Notes under the pieces: generated by a model
Database searches by the model: none
Told to the model about the DNA's origin: nothing
What the model saw: only the letters and a program-made list of their open reading frames with translations
Shown here: piece by piece, positions 20,001 through 28,710 of the stretch
Position numbering within the stretch: position 1 is the first letter of the stretch
Layout: each line of letters opens with the position of its first letter
Assembly: GCF_034058155.1 (NCBI RefSeq)
Contig: NZ_CP139148.1
Location: 2,852,001 to 2,916,000, forward strand
DNA: 64,000 bases
Direction: 5' to 3'
Source: Flavobacterium sp. KACC 22761
Lineage (GTDB): Bacteria > Bacteroidota > Bacteroidia > Flavobacteriales > Flavobacteriaceae
Position numbers and translations under genes: made by a program

Positions 20001-20230
20001 GAACGCTTAGATTTGGATATACTTTGGATAGAAGCATTTTGCAAAAAACACCTTTCCAGAAAATTAATATTGCTGTTTATGCGAATAATCTTTGGTTGAT
20101 TTATGCGGCAAATCGAGATATAGATCCATCTGAACTTCAATCGTATAATACATCAACCACACCATTTATTGAAACGGCCCAATTGCCAAACTCTAGATCT
20201 ATTGGTTTAAATGTTGTTTTAACTTTATAA
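17045..20230 (+). CDS. SusC/RagA-type TonB-linked outer-membrane transporter
   Basis: The product has 1061 residues. After a signal peptide (residues 1-22) comes a carboxypeptidase-regulatory-like domain (about 24-100, VKGIVTDETGMPMPGVNI) and a plug domain (about 110-225, with ITTKRGKKG at its end). The long outer-membrane beta-barrel follows and ends in the aromatic/hydrophobic strand SIGLNVVLTL. SusC proteins import large nutrients together with a SusD lipoprotein, which is encoded 2 bases downstream. No glycan-degrading enzyme lies next to the pair, so the substrate is open; peptides or oligosaccharides are both possible. Confidence 0.95.
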   Translation: MKQKNFIFSFVLFLFASSILFAQKMTVKGIVTDETGMPMPGVNIQEEGGSAGTTTGFDGDYQISVNKGSVLVFSFIGYKSTKATAAGTTLNVKMISDAKELDGVVVTALGLKRSEKSLGYATQKVRAADVVTVRETDINNALAGKIAGVQFQGSPSGDFRTSLLRLRGDTGVLYVVDNIKVSAISDINPESIESINTLKGLSATALYGPEGRNGAIVITTKRGKKGATTVEFNVSSSLENAYGLPEFQNEYGGGYSQTFPKYTYNPATDPASFAAFNGQDIVDYTADESWGPRMQGQMVRAWNSWEEGTPEFGKLTPFSPNPNNIKDFYNTGVTKRSSLSVGKGGEDYSINFGITRTDKEGIVPNTARTQYDVNLTMEASLSKKFKVFSTVLFQDRQTTGYNDKNLILPAVASLRQWFQRQLNMDDLRNYRMNGKIVTWNRTSPTNGKSIGWNSPFFDQYEQPNNEDQKSFNGKIGGSYQIIDDLAATVELRKTYIGNNYYDIYKAWGGAEVPVYEESLQITNKDEISGILNYKKKINKFDITGNLGFEYQFYDRTYMDDTTVGGLVSEGFYSISTSVGTPLIDDKRYKTKNRAAFLTASVGYDDFAYIDGSYRNDFASTADVNDNKLATYGISGSFVFSKFIPENRFFTFGKLRAGYAMAPQFPGVYLTSPIYGIGTAYGAYPVSSTQSTPSNPRLKGGNREEKEYGVDLKFFNNRLSLDVSYFDRLDNELPYRVDLDASTGIGGVYVNGGKQTYKGWEIALSGTPIKTDKFEWNVGANFATLDRQVVAIAPGITRNIIQSGNSNMGNVQLVEQVGEEWGAIYGSRIARDDNGKPKLTTAGAYVRELGVYLGNVLPNYTGGLTTSFKYKNFDLSLGFDFQQGGKYYSVSNSLVNRTGVGIETVGNNDLGNPKRDPIVNATTGASIATGAMLNSAVTPTSGGLLVEGVDATTGADVAYRVSTRTYWSNIRAITEPFLEDASYAKLRTLRFGYTLDRSILQKTPFQKINIAVYANNLWLIYAANRDIDPSELQSYNTSTTPFIETAQLPNSRSIGLNVVLTL

Positions 20231-20232
20231 TT

Positions 20233-21690
20233 ATGAAAATGAAAAAAATAGTAATAACATCAATTTTAGCACTAACAACTGTTTTGGTATCTGTTTCTTG
20301 TGATAATGCTGATTTTGGCGATACCAACTTAAACCCAAATTATCCTAGTGTCGCAAATACAGCTTCGTTGCTTACAGGAGCCGAAAGATCAATGTCGCCT
20401 ATTCTTACTGCAACTGAGCCACTTTGTTATGTACAATATATCACAAACGGACAATATCCTAAGGAAACGATTTATGATGTGGTAAATTTTGAATATACCA
20501 GCAATTATGTGTCTATACTAAACAACTTGCAAGCGGTTATAAATTTAAACAAAGATGCTGCAACGGCGGGAGCAGCATTAGCTAATGGTTCAAACAATAA
20601 CCAAATTGCAGTAGCAATGATCTTGAAAGCTTATGTCTTTCAGCATATCACAGATCGATGGGGAATGGTACCTTATACAGGAGCTTTGCAAGGGTTAAAT
20701 AATCCATTTCCTAAATTTGATACACAAGAAGCTATTTATGACGGATTGTTTAAAGATCTTACTGATGCAGTAGCACTTATGGATGCTGGTGCAGGACCAA
20801 AAGGCGATGTTATTTTTACCACAAAAGCGACTCAGATGTCTGAATGGAAACGTTTTGCAAATACTTTAAAGTTAAACATGGCGATGCGCTTATCAAAAAG
20901 ATTTCCAGCTGCTGGAGGTTATGCTGCAACAAAATTTGTTGAGGCTCTAAATGCTGGAACTATTGCCTCGAATTTACAAAACATTACATACCCTTATATT
21001 ACGGACGAGGCTTATGACAATCCTTGGGAAGATCGTTTTGAAACTAGAACAGACTATTTAGTGAGTGAACCTTTTGTAAATTTATTGATTGGTACAGGAA
21101 CAAATCTTGCACCACAAGATCCTAGACTGGCAAAATTTGCAGAAAAAGCAGCTAATGGCGGTGGAATTTACAAAGGTGGTCTTACTTCGGCTGTAGGAAA
21201 TACAACTGTTGCAAATTATTCTTTTATAACTAATACTATTATTAAAAATAAAACTGCTCCTGCATTTTTCTATACTTATGCACAAGTTTCTTTTGCTAAA
21301 GCTGAAGCTGCATCTTTAGGATGGATTCCGGGTTCAGCAGCAACTTTTTATGCTGAAGGTATTAGAGCTTCAATGGCGCAATGGGGCGTTACAACTGCGG
21401 CGGCCGATGCTTATGTTTTGCAATTTCCTTACGTAGATTTAAAATCTATTGCTTACCAAAAACACATTGCTTTGTATATGCAAGGTTATGAAGGATGGAA
21501 TGAGTGGAGAAGATTTGGAACTGATGCTGTTGCTCTAACTGTTCCTACTGGAGCGATTGGTTCTGCTACAATTCCGCAAAGGCAAGCTTATGGAGCGAGT
21601 GTAAAAACATTGAATTTAGAAAATTACAATGCCGCAATCGCTGCTCAAGGAGCTGACAAAATGGAAACAAAAGTGTGGTGGGCTAAATAA
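20233..21690 (+). CDS. SusD/RagB-type nutrient-binding lipoprotein (SusD-like_2 group)
   Basis: The product has 485 residues. A lipoprotein signal leads to Cys23 in VSVSCDNADFGDTNLNPN; acidic residues after the Cys fit surface export in Bacteroidota. The helical TPR-like scaffold and the segments HITDRWGMVPYTGA, WKRFANTLKLNMAMRLS and YEGWNEWRRFG are typical of the SusD-like_2 group. It works as the lid and ligand-binding partner of the SusC barrel encoded immediately upstream. ATG at 20233, two bases after the susC stop, indicates translational coupling. Confidence 0.93.
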   Translation: MKMKKIVITSILALTTVLVSVSCDNADFGDTNLNPNYPSVANTASLLTGAERSMSPILTATEPLCYVQYITNGQYPKETIYDVVNFEYTSNYVSILNNLQAVINLNKDAATAGAALANGSNNNQIAVAMILKAYVFQHITDRWGMVPYTGALQGLNNPFPKFDTQEAIYDGLFKDLTDAVALMDAGAGPKGDVIFTTKATQMSEWKRFANTLKLNMAMRLSKRFPAAGGYAATKFVEALNAGTIASNLQNITYPYITDEAYDNPWEDRFETRTDYLVSEPFVNLLIGTGTNLAPQDPRLAKFAEKAANGGGIYKGGLTSAVGNTTVANYSFITNTIIKNKTAPAFFYTYAQVSFAKAEAASLGWIPGSAATFYAEGIRASMAQWGVTTAAADAYVLQFPYVDLKSIAYQKHIALYMQGYEGWNEWRRFGTDAVALTVPTGAIGSATIPQRQAYGASVKTLNLENYNAAIAAQGADKMETKVWWAK

Positions 21691-21718
21691 TTTAGTCATA
21701 ATATTATTTAAACAAAAA

Positions 21719-21752
21719 AAAGGAAATCTCAATTTTGAGATTTCCTTTTTTG
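21719..21752 (+). terminator. Intrinsic terminator of the SusC/SusD operon
   Basis: AGGAAATCTCAA and TTGAGATTTCCT pair with a 2-base loop and a T run follows; the A run on the left would also serve the convergent gene at 21778. Confidence 0.85.
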
Positions 21753-21777
21753 CTTTTTATCTTGAAATAGTCATGAA

Positions 21778-22800
21778 TTAATGTGGATTTAAAACAGCAA
21801 TAATTTTATCTAAATCTTCTTTTAAATGATTTGCAGTAACAACAATTCGATTTAATGGTTCGGCTTCTTTGGTGTATTTGAAACTGGCAATAATAATGTT
21901 TTCGTCCTTTAGTTTTTCTACCAATTCATTTGATAAAAGATAAATCAAAGGATATTTTTTATCGAACTTAATGTTCTCATTCTGAATTAAAATCGAATCA
22001 ATATAACTTAAATTGTCCAGTAGTTTCTGATGCTGTGTTTTGTAAATTTCAGATGCATCAGAAATCGTTTGTACAAAAGCAGGATTCATTCCAGCAGCAC
22101 TTGTAAATGTTTCAAGTTCTTTTATTTCTCTAATGAATTGAGAATCGCTTGCGATAACACCGCCCGTTAGTCCGAATGCTTTTCCCAGAGACGAAACCAG
22201 AATTTTTCTTTTAATTGGTAATTGAATTTTGGAAAAAATTCCAGAACCGTTTTCATTTACAATTCCTAAAGAATGCGATTCGTCAAGAACTAATGTAATT
22301 TCTTTATGATTTGAAATTTCATTTATAAAAGACAAATCGGCTGGTTTTGTTTGAAACGACGGCACGCCATCAGTCAAGATCGTAATTTTTTCTGTTTTGG
22401 CATCTAATAAACGATCATTCAGTTTGTTATTAATAAATACAGGAAGGCTATTTTCAATTTGGATAGCAGAATGAATTTCATTTAAATGGAAAAAACAATC
22501 CGTTTCTTTTTTTAATTTTTCTAAAACCAATTTTCCCGCCAACATTCCCGAAGAAACGGTCAAAGCACTTTCTGAACCAATATGAGAAGCTAGAAACTTT
22601 TCGCCTGCATCATAAGCGCTAAGTTTTATATTTGCCGTTCTAGAACTTCCATAAGTTGTTCCCCAATTTAGGATATTCTGAATAACCAAATCCTGAAATT
22701 CTTTGTTTGTTGGAAGTCCTAAATAAGCAGTACCACCAAAATACAAATGCTGTTTTTGGTCAATTTCAATAACGCGATCAGGAAATTTTTCGACTATCAT
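21778..22800 (-). CDS. PLP-dependent aminotransferase, BioF/KBL-like (alpha-oxoamine synthase fold)
   Basis: The product has 340 residues, about 40 shorter than typical BioF. Family landmarks are YLGLPTNKEF at the start, GTTYGSSRTANIKLSAYDAGE, the substrate-side VLDESHSLG with the PLP-contacting Asp and His, and the Schiff-base lysine in SSLGKAFGLTGGV. It begins one base after the stop of the dipeptide epimerase gene on the same strand, so the two are translationally coupled. Biotin synthesis is possible by fold, but the partner suggests amino-acid or peptidoglycan-peptide metabolism instead; this is inference. Confidence 0.82.
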   Translation of the reverse strand: MIVEKFPDRVIEIDQKQHLYFGGTAYLGLPTNKEFQDLVIQNILNWGTTYGSSRTANIKLSAYDAGEKFLASHIGSESALTVSSGMLAGKLVLEKLKKETDCFFHLNEIHSAIQIENSLPVFINNKLNDRLLDAKTEKITILTDGVPSFQTKPADLSFINEISNHKEITLVLDESHSLGIVNENGSGIFSKIQLPIKRKILVSSLGKAFGLTGGVIASDSQFIREIKELETFTSAAGMNPAFVQTISDASEIYKTQHQKLLDNLSYIDSILIQNENIKFDKKYPLIYLLSNELVEKLKDENIIIASFKYTKEAEPLNRIVVTANHLKEDLDKIIAVLNPH

Positions 22801-22801
22801 T

Positions 22802-23812
22802 TTATAGCAATGTAACTCCGGTTCCGTTGAGATTCGAATAATTTACAATTCCATTTTTTATGGTTACACCGGTTGCAATATCTTCAGACAAAAGCAATGC
22901 GCCGTCCATGTCAACATAATCCAATTGTGGAAGCAAATGTGCTATGGCAGAAATTCCAACTGTCGATTCTGTCATACAACCTACCATGGTTCTTAAGCCT
23001 AGTTTTTTTGCTTCTTCGATCATGCGTTTTCCAGGAGTCAATCCGCCACATTTTACCAATTTTACGTTCACACCATGAAAATGATTGAAGCATTTCGCTA
23101 CATCTTCTTCAATTATACAGCTTTCGTCAGCAATTACAGGCAAGACAGAATGTTTAAAAACTTCTTTGTGTGCTTCCCAATTATCAGCTTTCATTGGCTG
23201 TTCAAGGAATTCTACACCAAGTTTTTTTAGTTCGACAGCGTTATTTATTGTTTCCTCAACGCCCCAGCCACAATTGGCATCAATTCTGAAAACCGCATCG
23301 GTATGTTTGCGAAGTTCTTTTACGATGGCAATATCTTCTTTGGTTCCCAATTTGATTTTATAAATTGGCCAAGGAAGTTCCTGCATTTTTGAAACCATTT
23401 TGTCAATAGAAGCAATTCCGATTGTATAATCCGTCATCGGATTTTTTTCTGTGGTATAATTCCACAATTCGTAGAGTTTTTTGCCTTTAATTCTAGCGTA
23501 CAAATCATTATAAGCCAAATCTAAAGCACATAAAGCAAACATATCGTCTTTTAAATACGGATGAATTTTTGCCCAAAAAGCATCAGGAGTTTCAATTTCC
23601 GAAGATTCAATGATTGTTCTGATTTCTTCTAAATCTTGCATCATCATTGGAACCGTTGTTTTGTAATACGGATTTGAAGTTGCTTCGCCAAAACCTGAAA
23701 AACCATTGCTTTGCAATTCAACGATAAGCGAAGGTTGAAAATCTATTGATTCTCTTGAAATTGTGAAAGTATGTTTTAGTTTTAAGTTATACTCTCTTAA
23801 AATTAGTTTCAT
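22802..23812 (-). CDS. Dipeptide epimerase (L-Ala-D/L-Glu epimerase type, enolase superfamily)
   Basis: The product has 336 residues. It has an N-terminal capping domain and a TIM barrel of the muconate-lactonising-enzyme subgroup. Catalytic lysines are seen in YKIKLGT and in VKLVKCGG. Metal ligands are in RIDANCGW (Asp), FLEQPM (Glu) and IADES (Asp). Members epimerise dipeptides such as L-Ala-D-Glu released during cell-wall recycling. Whether this one uses that substrate cannot be told by eye. It is directly followed by a PLP enzyme (21778), a likely pathway partner. Confidence 0.88.
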   Translation of the reverse strand: MKLILREYNLKLKHTFTISRESIDFQPSLIVELQSNGFSGFGEATSNPYYKTTVPMMMQDLEEIRTIIESSEIETPDAFWAKIHPYLKDDMFALCALDLAYNDLYARIKGKKLYELWNYTTEKNPMTDYTIGIASIDKMVSKMQELPWPIYKIKLGTKEDIAIVKELRKHTDAVFRIDANCGWGVEETINNAVELKKLGVEFLEQPMKADNWEAHKEVFKHSVLPVIADESCIIEEDVAKCFNHFHGVNVKLVKCGGLTPGKRMIEEAKKLGLRTMVGCMTESTVGISAIAHLLPQLDYVDMDGALLLSEDIATGVTIKNGIVNYSNLNGTGVTLL

Positions 23813-23841
23813 AATTTATGCTGTTTTTTTTATTTTTTTTC

Positions 23842-24645
23842 TCAATAACCAAGCCACAAAACGGCTTTTACAAAACCGTCTCGCCATAATTTTTCGTTAT
23901 GTTCTCCACCTTTCACAATTTTTGTTTTGCTGAGATGAAGACAATAGCAACGGTTTTTATCTAGTAAGCGTTCCATTTTTTCTAAATCTGTTACCATTTC
24001 GTCGCTTTCTTTATCGCCACATAAGAAATAAAATCGGGTTTTAATTTTTGGCGACTTTTCTGTAAAGGTGTAAATATCATTTGAAAACCAAAATGAAGGT
24101 GAAAAAACGCCAGCATTTCCAAAAACTTGTGGGTATTTTACGGCCGCATAATAGGAAACCAATCCGCCAAGCGAACTTCCCATTATGGTTGTGTTTTTGG
24201 CTTTTGTTTTGGTTCTGTAATTTTTGTCGATGTGTGGTTTTAGTGTATTTACGATAAAATCAACATAATCATCAGCTTTTCCGCCACCATATTTTTCATT
24301 TTTGAATGGAGTCAATTCATCGATTCGTTTTTCATTTCCATGCTCGATTCCAACCACAATTACTGGAGCTTTTAAGCTGTCTAATTTTTCATCGACATTC
24401 CATTCGCCTACAAACGAAGTTTTCGCATCAAATAAATTCTGCGCATCGTGCATGTAAATGACGCTGTACCTTTTTTTTGGCGAAGCCGAATAACCTTCGG
24501 GCAAATAAAGCCATATTTTTTTGGTTGTTTTAAGCTGAGGAGCTTCAATAGTGAAAGTGGACACGTTTTTTGAAGCGGTGCTTTCCTGTGCATTTCCGAA
24601 TGTAAATGTCAGGAGAAATATAAAAAAGAAAAATCCTCGAATCAT
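23842..24645 (-). CDS. Secreted alpha/beta-hydrolase, esterase-D/Fes-like family
   Basis: The product has 267 residues with a signal peptide (about 1-19). The core is an esterase (PF00756-type) fold: KIWLYLPEGYS, VIYMHDAQNLFD, and the nucleophile elbow GSSLGGLVSYYA with the catalytic Ser. A later Asp (LCGDKESDE) and His (GGEHNEKLWRDG) complete the triad. Related proteins hydrolyse siderophore or carbohydrate esters. It lies 29 bases upstream of the epimerase gene on the same strand and may be cotranscribed. Confidence 0.85.
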   Translation of the reverse strand: MIRGFFFFIFLLTFTFGNAQESTASKNVSTFTIEAPQLKTTKKIWLYLPEGYSASPKKRYSVIYMHDAQNLFDAKTSFVGEWNVDEKLDSLKAPVIVVGIEHGNEKRIDELTPFKNEKYGGGKADDYVDFIVNTLKPHIDKNYRTKTKAKNTTIMGSSLGGLVSYYAAVKYPQVFGNAGVFSPSFWFSNDIYTFTEKSPKIKTRFYFLCGDKESDEMVTDLEKMERLLDKNRCYCLHLSKTKIVKGGEHNEKLWRDGFVKAVLWLGY

Positions 24646-24698
24646 TCCTTATTGTGTTTTAGATTTAATGTAATAATTTAGCTAAAAATAATAATTTG

Positions 24699-25100
24699 AT
24701 GAACACCGAAGAAGAAAAAAGAGGTTTACTTTTAGAAATGATTGCGTTTGCTACCATTGACGGACATTTGCATAAACGTGAGCTGGATTTTCTGTGGATT
24801 GTTGCCGAAGAATTGAATATCAGCAAAGAAGAATTTAGAGATTTATTTCATCAAGAGCATACTGTAAAAGTAAACAGATCCGAGTTTCAGCGTATTCAGC
24901 AATTTTACAGATTGGCTTTGATTATGCATTGCGATGGCATCTTACATGAAAAAGAATCAAAAGCGATACATCAAATTGCACTCGAAATGGGACTGAATCC
25001 AACTGCAGTAAAACGAGTTTTAGAGTTGATGAAAAAGGCGCCAAACGCTATTATTGACCCAAATAAATTGTTGAGAGTTTTTCAGGAACAACACAATTAA
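24699..25100 (+). CDS. TerB-like (tellurite-resistance/DjlA-type) helical protein
   Basis: I take the ATG at 24699 (133 residues) over a TTG three bases before. Helical repeats such as LLLEMIAFATIDGHLHKREL and LALIMHCDGILHEKESKAIHQIALEMGL match the TerB-like pattern of two acidic-loop helix pairs. The family is cytoplasmic and linked to stress responses, with no defined catalytic role. Its stop codon overlaps the uvrB stop codon tail to tail by four bases. Confidence 0.75.
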   Translation: MNTEEEKRGLLLEMIAFATIDGHLHKRELDFLWIVAEELNISKEEFRDLFHQEHTVKVNRSEFQRIQQFYRLALIMHCDGILHEKESKAIHQIALEMGLNPTAVKRVLELMKKAPNAIIDPNKLLRVFQEQHN

Positions 25101-27088
25101 GGCAATTGTTCCTGAAGTTTTTTGATGTCGTCGCGCAGTTTGGCCGCTTGTAAAAAGTCTAATTCTTTGGCTGCTTTTTCCATTGATTTTCGTTTTTCAC
25201 GAATCAATTTTTCTAAATCTGCTTTTGACATATAAGCTGTTTCTGGTTCTGCAGCTTGAGGAAGCGTATGTCCTAATTCATATTCAACTAAAGGATTTTT
25301 TGTAAATGCGCTGTCAATCTTTTTATTTAGAGCCTGAGGCGTAATGTTATTTTCGGTGTTGAAATTGATTTGCTTGGTTCTTCTATAATTCGTTTCGTCA
25401 ATTGTTCGCTGCATGCTGGCTGTGATTTTATCAGCATACATAATGGCTTTTCCATTTAAATTTCTCGCAGCACGTCCAATAGTTTGCGTCAAAGACCTGT
25501 GGTTTCTTAAAAAACCTTCTTTATCCGCATCCAAAATTGCAACAAGCGAAACTTCAGGCAAATCCAGACCTTCACGAAGCAAGTTGACTCCAATCAAAAC
25601 ATCAAAAATCCCTTTTCGCAAATCCTGCATGATTTCGATTCGCTCTAAAGTATCCACTTCAGAATGGATGTAACGACAACGGATATTTACTTTGGTCAAA
25701 TATTTGGCTAATTCTTCGGCCATTCTTTTGGTTAAAGTGGTCACCAAAACTCTTTCGTCTAATTCACATCTCACCTGAATTTCTTCGATCAAATCATCAA
25801 TCTGATTCAAACTTGGGCGTACTTCAATTATTGGATCCAATAATCCGGTTGGACGAATAATTTGCTCCACATAAATTCCGTCTGATTTTTGCAATTCATA
25901 ATCGGCAGGAGTGGCAGAAACGTAAATTACCTGATTTTGCAAAGCTTCAAATTCCTCAAATTTCAAAGGTCGGTTATCCATTGCGGCAGGTAAACGGAAA
26001 CCGTATTCTACCAAGTTTTCTTTACGGCTGCGATCGCCTCCGTACATGGCGTGAACCTGCGAAACGGTTACATGACTTTCGTCCACAACCATTAAATAAT
26101 CGCTTGGGAAATAATCTAACAAACAGAAAGGTCTTGTTCCAGCCTCGCGTCCGTCAAGATAACGGGAATAATTCTCAATTCCGGAGCAATAGCCTAATTC
26201 ACGAATCATTTCTAAATCGAAATTCGTTCGTTCTTCTAGACGTTTTGCCTCCAGATGTTTTCCTATTTCTTTAAAGTAATCTACTTGTTTTACTAAATCC
26301 TGCTGGATTTGCCAAATTGCTCCTTGCAAAACTTCTGGTGAAGTCACAAACATATTAGCGGGATAAATCGTCAATCTTTTGAATTTCTCGATTACTTTGG
26401 AAGTTTGAGCATCAAATGATTCTATTTCTTCAATTTCATCTCCAAAAAAATGAATTCGATACGCGTCATCAGCATAACTTGGATAAACTTCGACTGTATC
26501 ACCTTTGATTCTGAACGTTCCCGGATTAAAATCGGCTTCCGTTCTGGCGTATAAACTCTGAACCAAACTATGCAATAATTTGGTTCTAGAAATAACTTGG
26601 TCTCTGGTGATCTCAATTACGTTTTTCTGAAACTCCACCGGATTTCCAATACCGTATAAACAAGAAACCGAAGCAACAACCAAAACATCACGACGCCCAG
26701 AAAGCAGGGAAGAAGTGGTGCTCAAACGCATTTTTTCTAATTCTTCGTTGATGGATAAATCCTTTTCAATAAAAACGCCAGTAACAGGCATAAAAGCTTC
26801 TGGCTGATAATAGTCGTAGTACGAAACGAAATACTCAACCGCATTATTTGGGAAAAACTGTTTGAATTCTGAATACAATTGCGCTGCCAAAGTTTTGTTG
26901 TGTGCCAAAACCAATGTCGGGCGTTGCACTTCCTGAATAACATTTGCAACTGTAAAGGTTTTTCCAGATCCCGTAACTCCTAATAAAGTTTGATATTTTT
27001 CGCCATCTTCAACACCTTGTGCGAGTTTTTGGATGGCTTGTGGCTGATCTCCTTTCGGACTATATTCTGAAGCTACTTGAAAATTCAT
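25097..27088 (-). CDS. uvrB: Excinuclease ABC subunit B
   Basis: UvrB is the damage-verifying helicase of nucleotide excision repair and acts with UvrA and UvrC. The 663-residue protein has Walker A in GVTGSGKTFTV (about 38-48), the beta-hairpin YYDYYQPEAFMP, the DEAD-like VVDESHV, helicase motif VI in QTIGRAARNLNG, and a C-terminal UVR domain (MEKAAKELDFLQAAKLRDDI) that contacts UvrC. Length is canonical and no key residue is missing. Confidence 0.97.
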   Translation of the reverse strand: MNFQVASEYSPKGDQPQAIQKLAQGVEDGEKYQTLLGVTGSGKTFTVANVIQEVQRPTLVLAHNKTLAAQLYSEFKQFFPNNAVEYFVSYYDYYQPEAFMPVTGVFIEKDLSINEELEKMRLSTTSSLLSGRRDVLVVASVSCLYGIGNPVEFQKNVIEITRDQVISRTKLLHSLVQSLYARTEADFNPGTFRIKGDTVEVYPSYADDAYRIHFFGDEIEEIESFDAQTSKVIEKFKRLTIYPANMFVTSPEVLQGAIWQIQQDLVKQVDYFKEIGKHLEAKRLEERTNFDLEMIRELGYCSGIENYSRYLDGREAGTRPFCLLDYFPSDYLMVVDESHVTVSQVHAMYGGDRSRKENLVEYGFRLPAAMDNRPLKFEEFEALQNQVIYVSATPADYELQKSDGIYVEQIIRPTGLLDPIIEVRPSLNQIDDLIEEIQVRCELDERVLVTTLTKRMAEELAKYLTKVNIRCRYIHSEVDTLERIEIMQDLRKGIFDVLIGVNLLREGLDLPEVSLVAILDADKEGFLRNHRSLTQTIGRAARNLNGKAIMYADKITASMQRTIDETNYRRTKQINFNTENNITPQALNKKIDSAFTKNPLVEYELGHTLPQAAEPETAYMSKADLEKLIREKRKSMEKAAKELDFLQAAKLRDDIKKLQEQLP

Positions 27089-27194
27089 TTTTTATTGATG
27101 AAAAATTAGTGTTGTAAAGATACGAAGTTTGAATTCTATAAAAAAGACAAATAAGGTTGCATAGGATTGCATGGATTTTTATGATTTTTTTGTG

Positions 27195-27362
27195 GTGCAG
27201 TCCCTACGGGACAATTTTTCCGTTATTAACGTTTTTCTATCAAAATGCAATCTCTAAGAGATTAAAAAAAAAATCAATTGGCCATCAGGATTATCTCGTA
27301 GAGATTGCATTTTGGTAGAAAAAATAGTAGCACATTTTAAAATTGTCCCGTAGGGACTGCAC
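27195..27362. repeat. Large REP-type palindrome (non-autonomous)
   Basis: The outer arms are TGCAGTCCCTACGGGACAAT and its complement at 27342-27362. Inner arms are TCAAAATGCAATCTCT (27240-27255) and AGAGATTGCATTTTGG (27299-27315). The architecture (TCCCTACGGGA outside; TTTTTCTAnCAAnAT inside) is the same as in the repeat field next to the transposase at 47073-47679, so this is probably a dispersed copy without transposase. Confidence 0.75.
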
Positions 27363-27370
27363 ATTACACA

Positions 27371-28315
27371 TTATTCTAAAAAATTAGTCATAGCTTCATT
27401 TACAAATTTCGACTGATCAATACTCAAAAAATGTCCGGCATCCTTAACCATTATTGTTTTGGCCTTTGGCAGATATTTTTTTGCTCTTTCCAAACTTTCG
27501 TCTGAATTTATAACGTCTTTATCGCCAATTAATACTAAAACTGGATTCTGAATCGATTTTAGTTCGTCATCTGAAAAAGGCGTCATCTTAAGCATGCTTG
27601 AGTTGGATTTTGCATATTTATTCGCCAAATAAAATTGTCTGTTATAAACTGGGCTGATTTTTTCTGGATGAGTCGAAAATGTTTTTAAGGTTTTGCTGAA
27701 TTTTTTTTCACTCGGAAAAAGTTTTAAAAGTAAAGCTGAGGATGTTTTTCTGGGTTTATCAATAAATTTAAAGGTCTGCGCCGGACTTAGTAAAACAATT
27801 TTATCAATTGAATTCTCTTTTTGTACGGCTAATAATGTCGCAATCCAGCCTCCGCGTGAAGCGCTTACAACATCAAATTTCTTTAATTTGTAATGATTGA
27901 AAATTTCATTATACCAAATGACAATTTCTTCTTTTGAAAGTGGCTTTGCGGTCAAAGTCGATTTGTTTGGTTCCATTAAAAAATCAATGGCATAAATGCG
28001 GTGATTTTTTGCCAAAGCATTGATATTTGGATACCACATTGTGGAACTGGCATCCATTCCGTGAAGTAAAACTAAGTCTTTTCCATTTGGTGGTCCGGCG
28101 ATAATAACGTGTGCTGTTCCAAAACTGGTTTTTACATTTTCTTCGGTATAAGGAACATCCCAAAGTTTTAAGGCTTTGTCGTAAGATGCAATATAATTTT
28201 GTTTTTCGCTTTCTGTTTTAAAAACATAATCTTCGAATTTAGTTTTTTTCGAAGACGCACAGGCTGTCAGTAAAATAATAAGGAATAACCGAACGAGTAT
28301 TTTTGATGTACGCAT
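27371..28315 (-). CDS. Alpha/beta-hydrolase lipoprotein
   Basis: From the ATG at 28313-28315 (preferred over a TTG nine bases upstream) the product has 314 residues. A lipoprotein signal ends in LLTACASS. The fold is shown by LLHGMDASSTMW (oxyanion loop), the nucleophile region VVSASRGGWIATLL (Ser in S-x-S-x-G-G form), the acid residue in LIGDKDVIN and the His in DAGHFLSID. It is probably an envelope esterase; substrate unknown. Confidence 0.82.
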   Translation of the reverse strand: MRTSKILVRLFLIILLTACASSKKTKFEDYVFKTESEKQNYIASYDKALKLWDVPYTEENVKTSFGTAHVIIAGPPNGKDLVLLHGMDASSTMWYPNINALAKNHRIYAIDFLMEPNKSTLTAKPLSKEEIVIWYNEIFNHYKLKKFDVVSASRGGWIATLLAVQKENSIDKIVLLSPAQTFKFIDKPRKTSSALLLKLFPSEKKFSKTLKTFSTHPEKISPVYNRQFYLANKYAKSNSSMLKMTPFSDDELKSIQNPVLVLIGDKDVINSDESLERAKKYLPKAKTIMVKDAGHFLSIDQSKFVNEAMTNFLE

Positions 28316-28393
28316 AAAATTCAATTTACTTTTAAAGGTACAACAATCTAATTTCGAAGCTTTTTCAGAATTTTATCTGAAACTATCATAATT

Positions 28394-28630
28394 TTAAGAT
28401 TGCTCTTTTTTAGAGGTCAGATAATAAATCTGGACAAAAGCTAAAATAGCATTCGGGATAATTACGGGCCAAAGCCATTGATTAAAATCTCTATAGTCGT
28501 TTAAAAAAATACCATAAATGACAAAACAGATACAGCCAAACATATTAATGAACCGAATTGTTCTGAGGTTTTTCAGCAAAAAACCTCCAACAATAAAAAC
28601 AGATGCGAGATAACCAACATATTCTGCCAT
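28394..28630 (-). CDS. Small inner-membrane protein, YgjV-like
   Basis: The product has 78 residues with three hydrophobic segments (about 4-20, 28-44, 50-70). The order MAEYVGYLASVFIVGGFLLK then IRFINMFGCICFVIYGI resembles half of the YgjV inner-membrane family, also similar in layout to SWEET/PQ-loop half units. Function unknown. Confidence 0.7.
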   Translation of the reverse strand: MAEYVGYLASVFIVGGFLLKNLRTIRFINMFGCICFVIYGIFLNDYRDFNQWLWPVIIPNAILAFVQIYYLTSKKEQS

Positions 28631-28710
28631 AATCTTGATATTTAATTGTTTACACTAAATGTAGTGAAATGAAATTATATTATCAAGAGTTGGTTTTGAA
28701 AATCAGTGTT

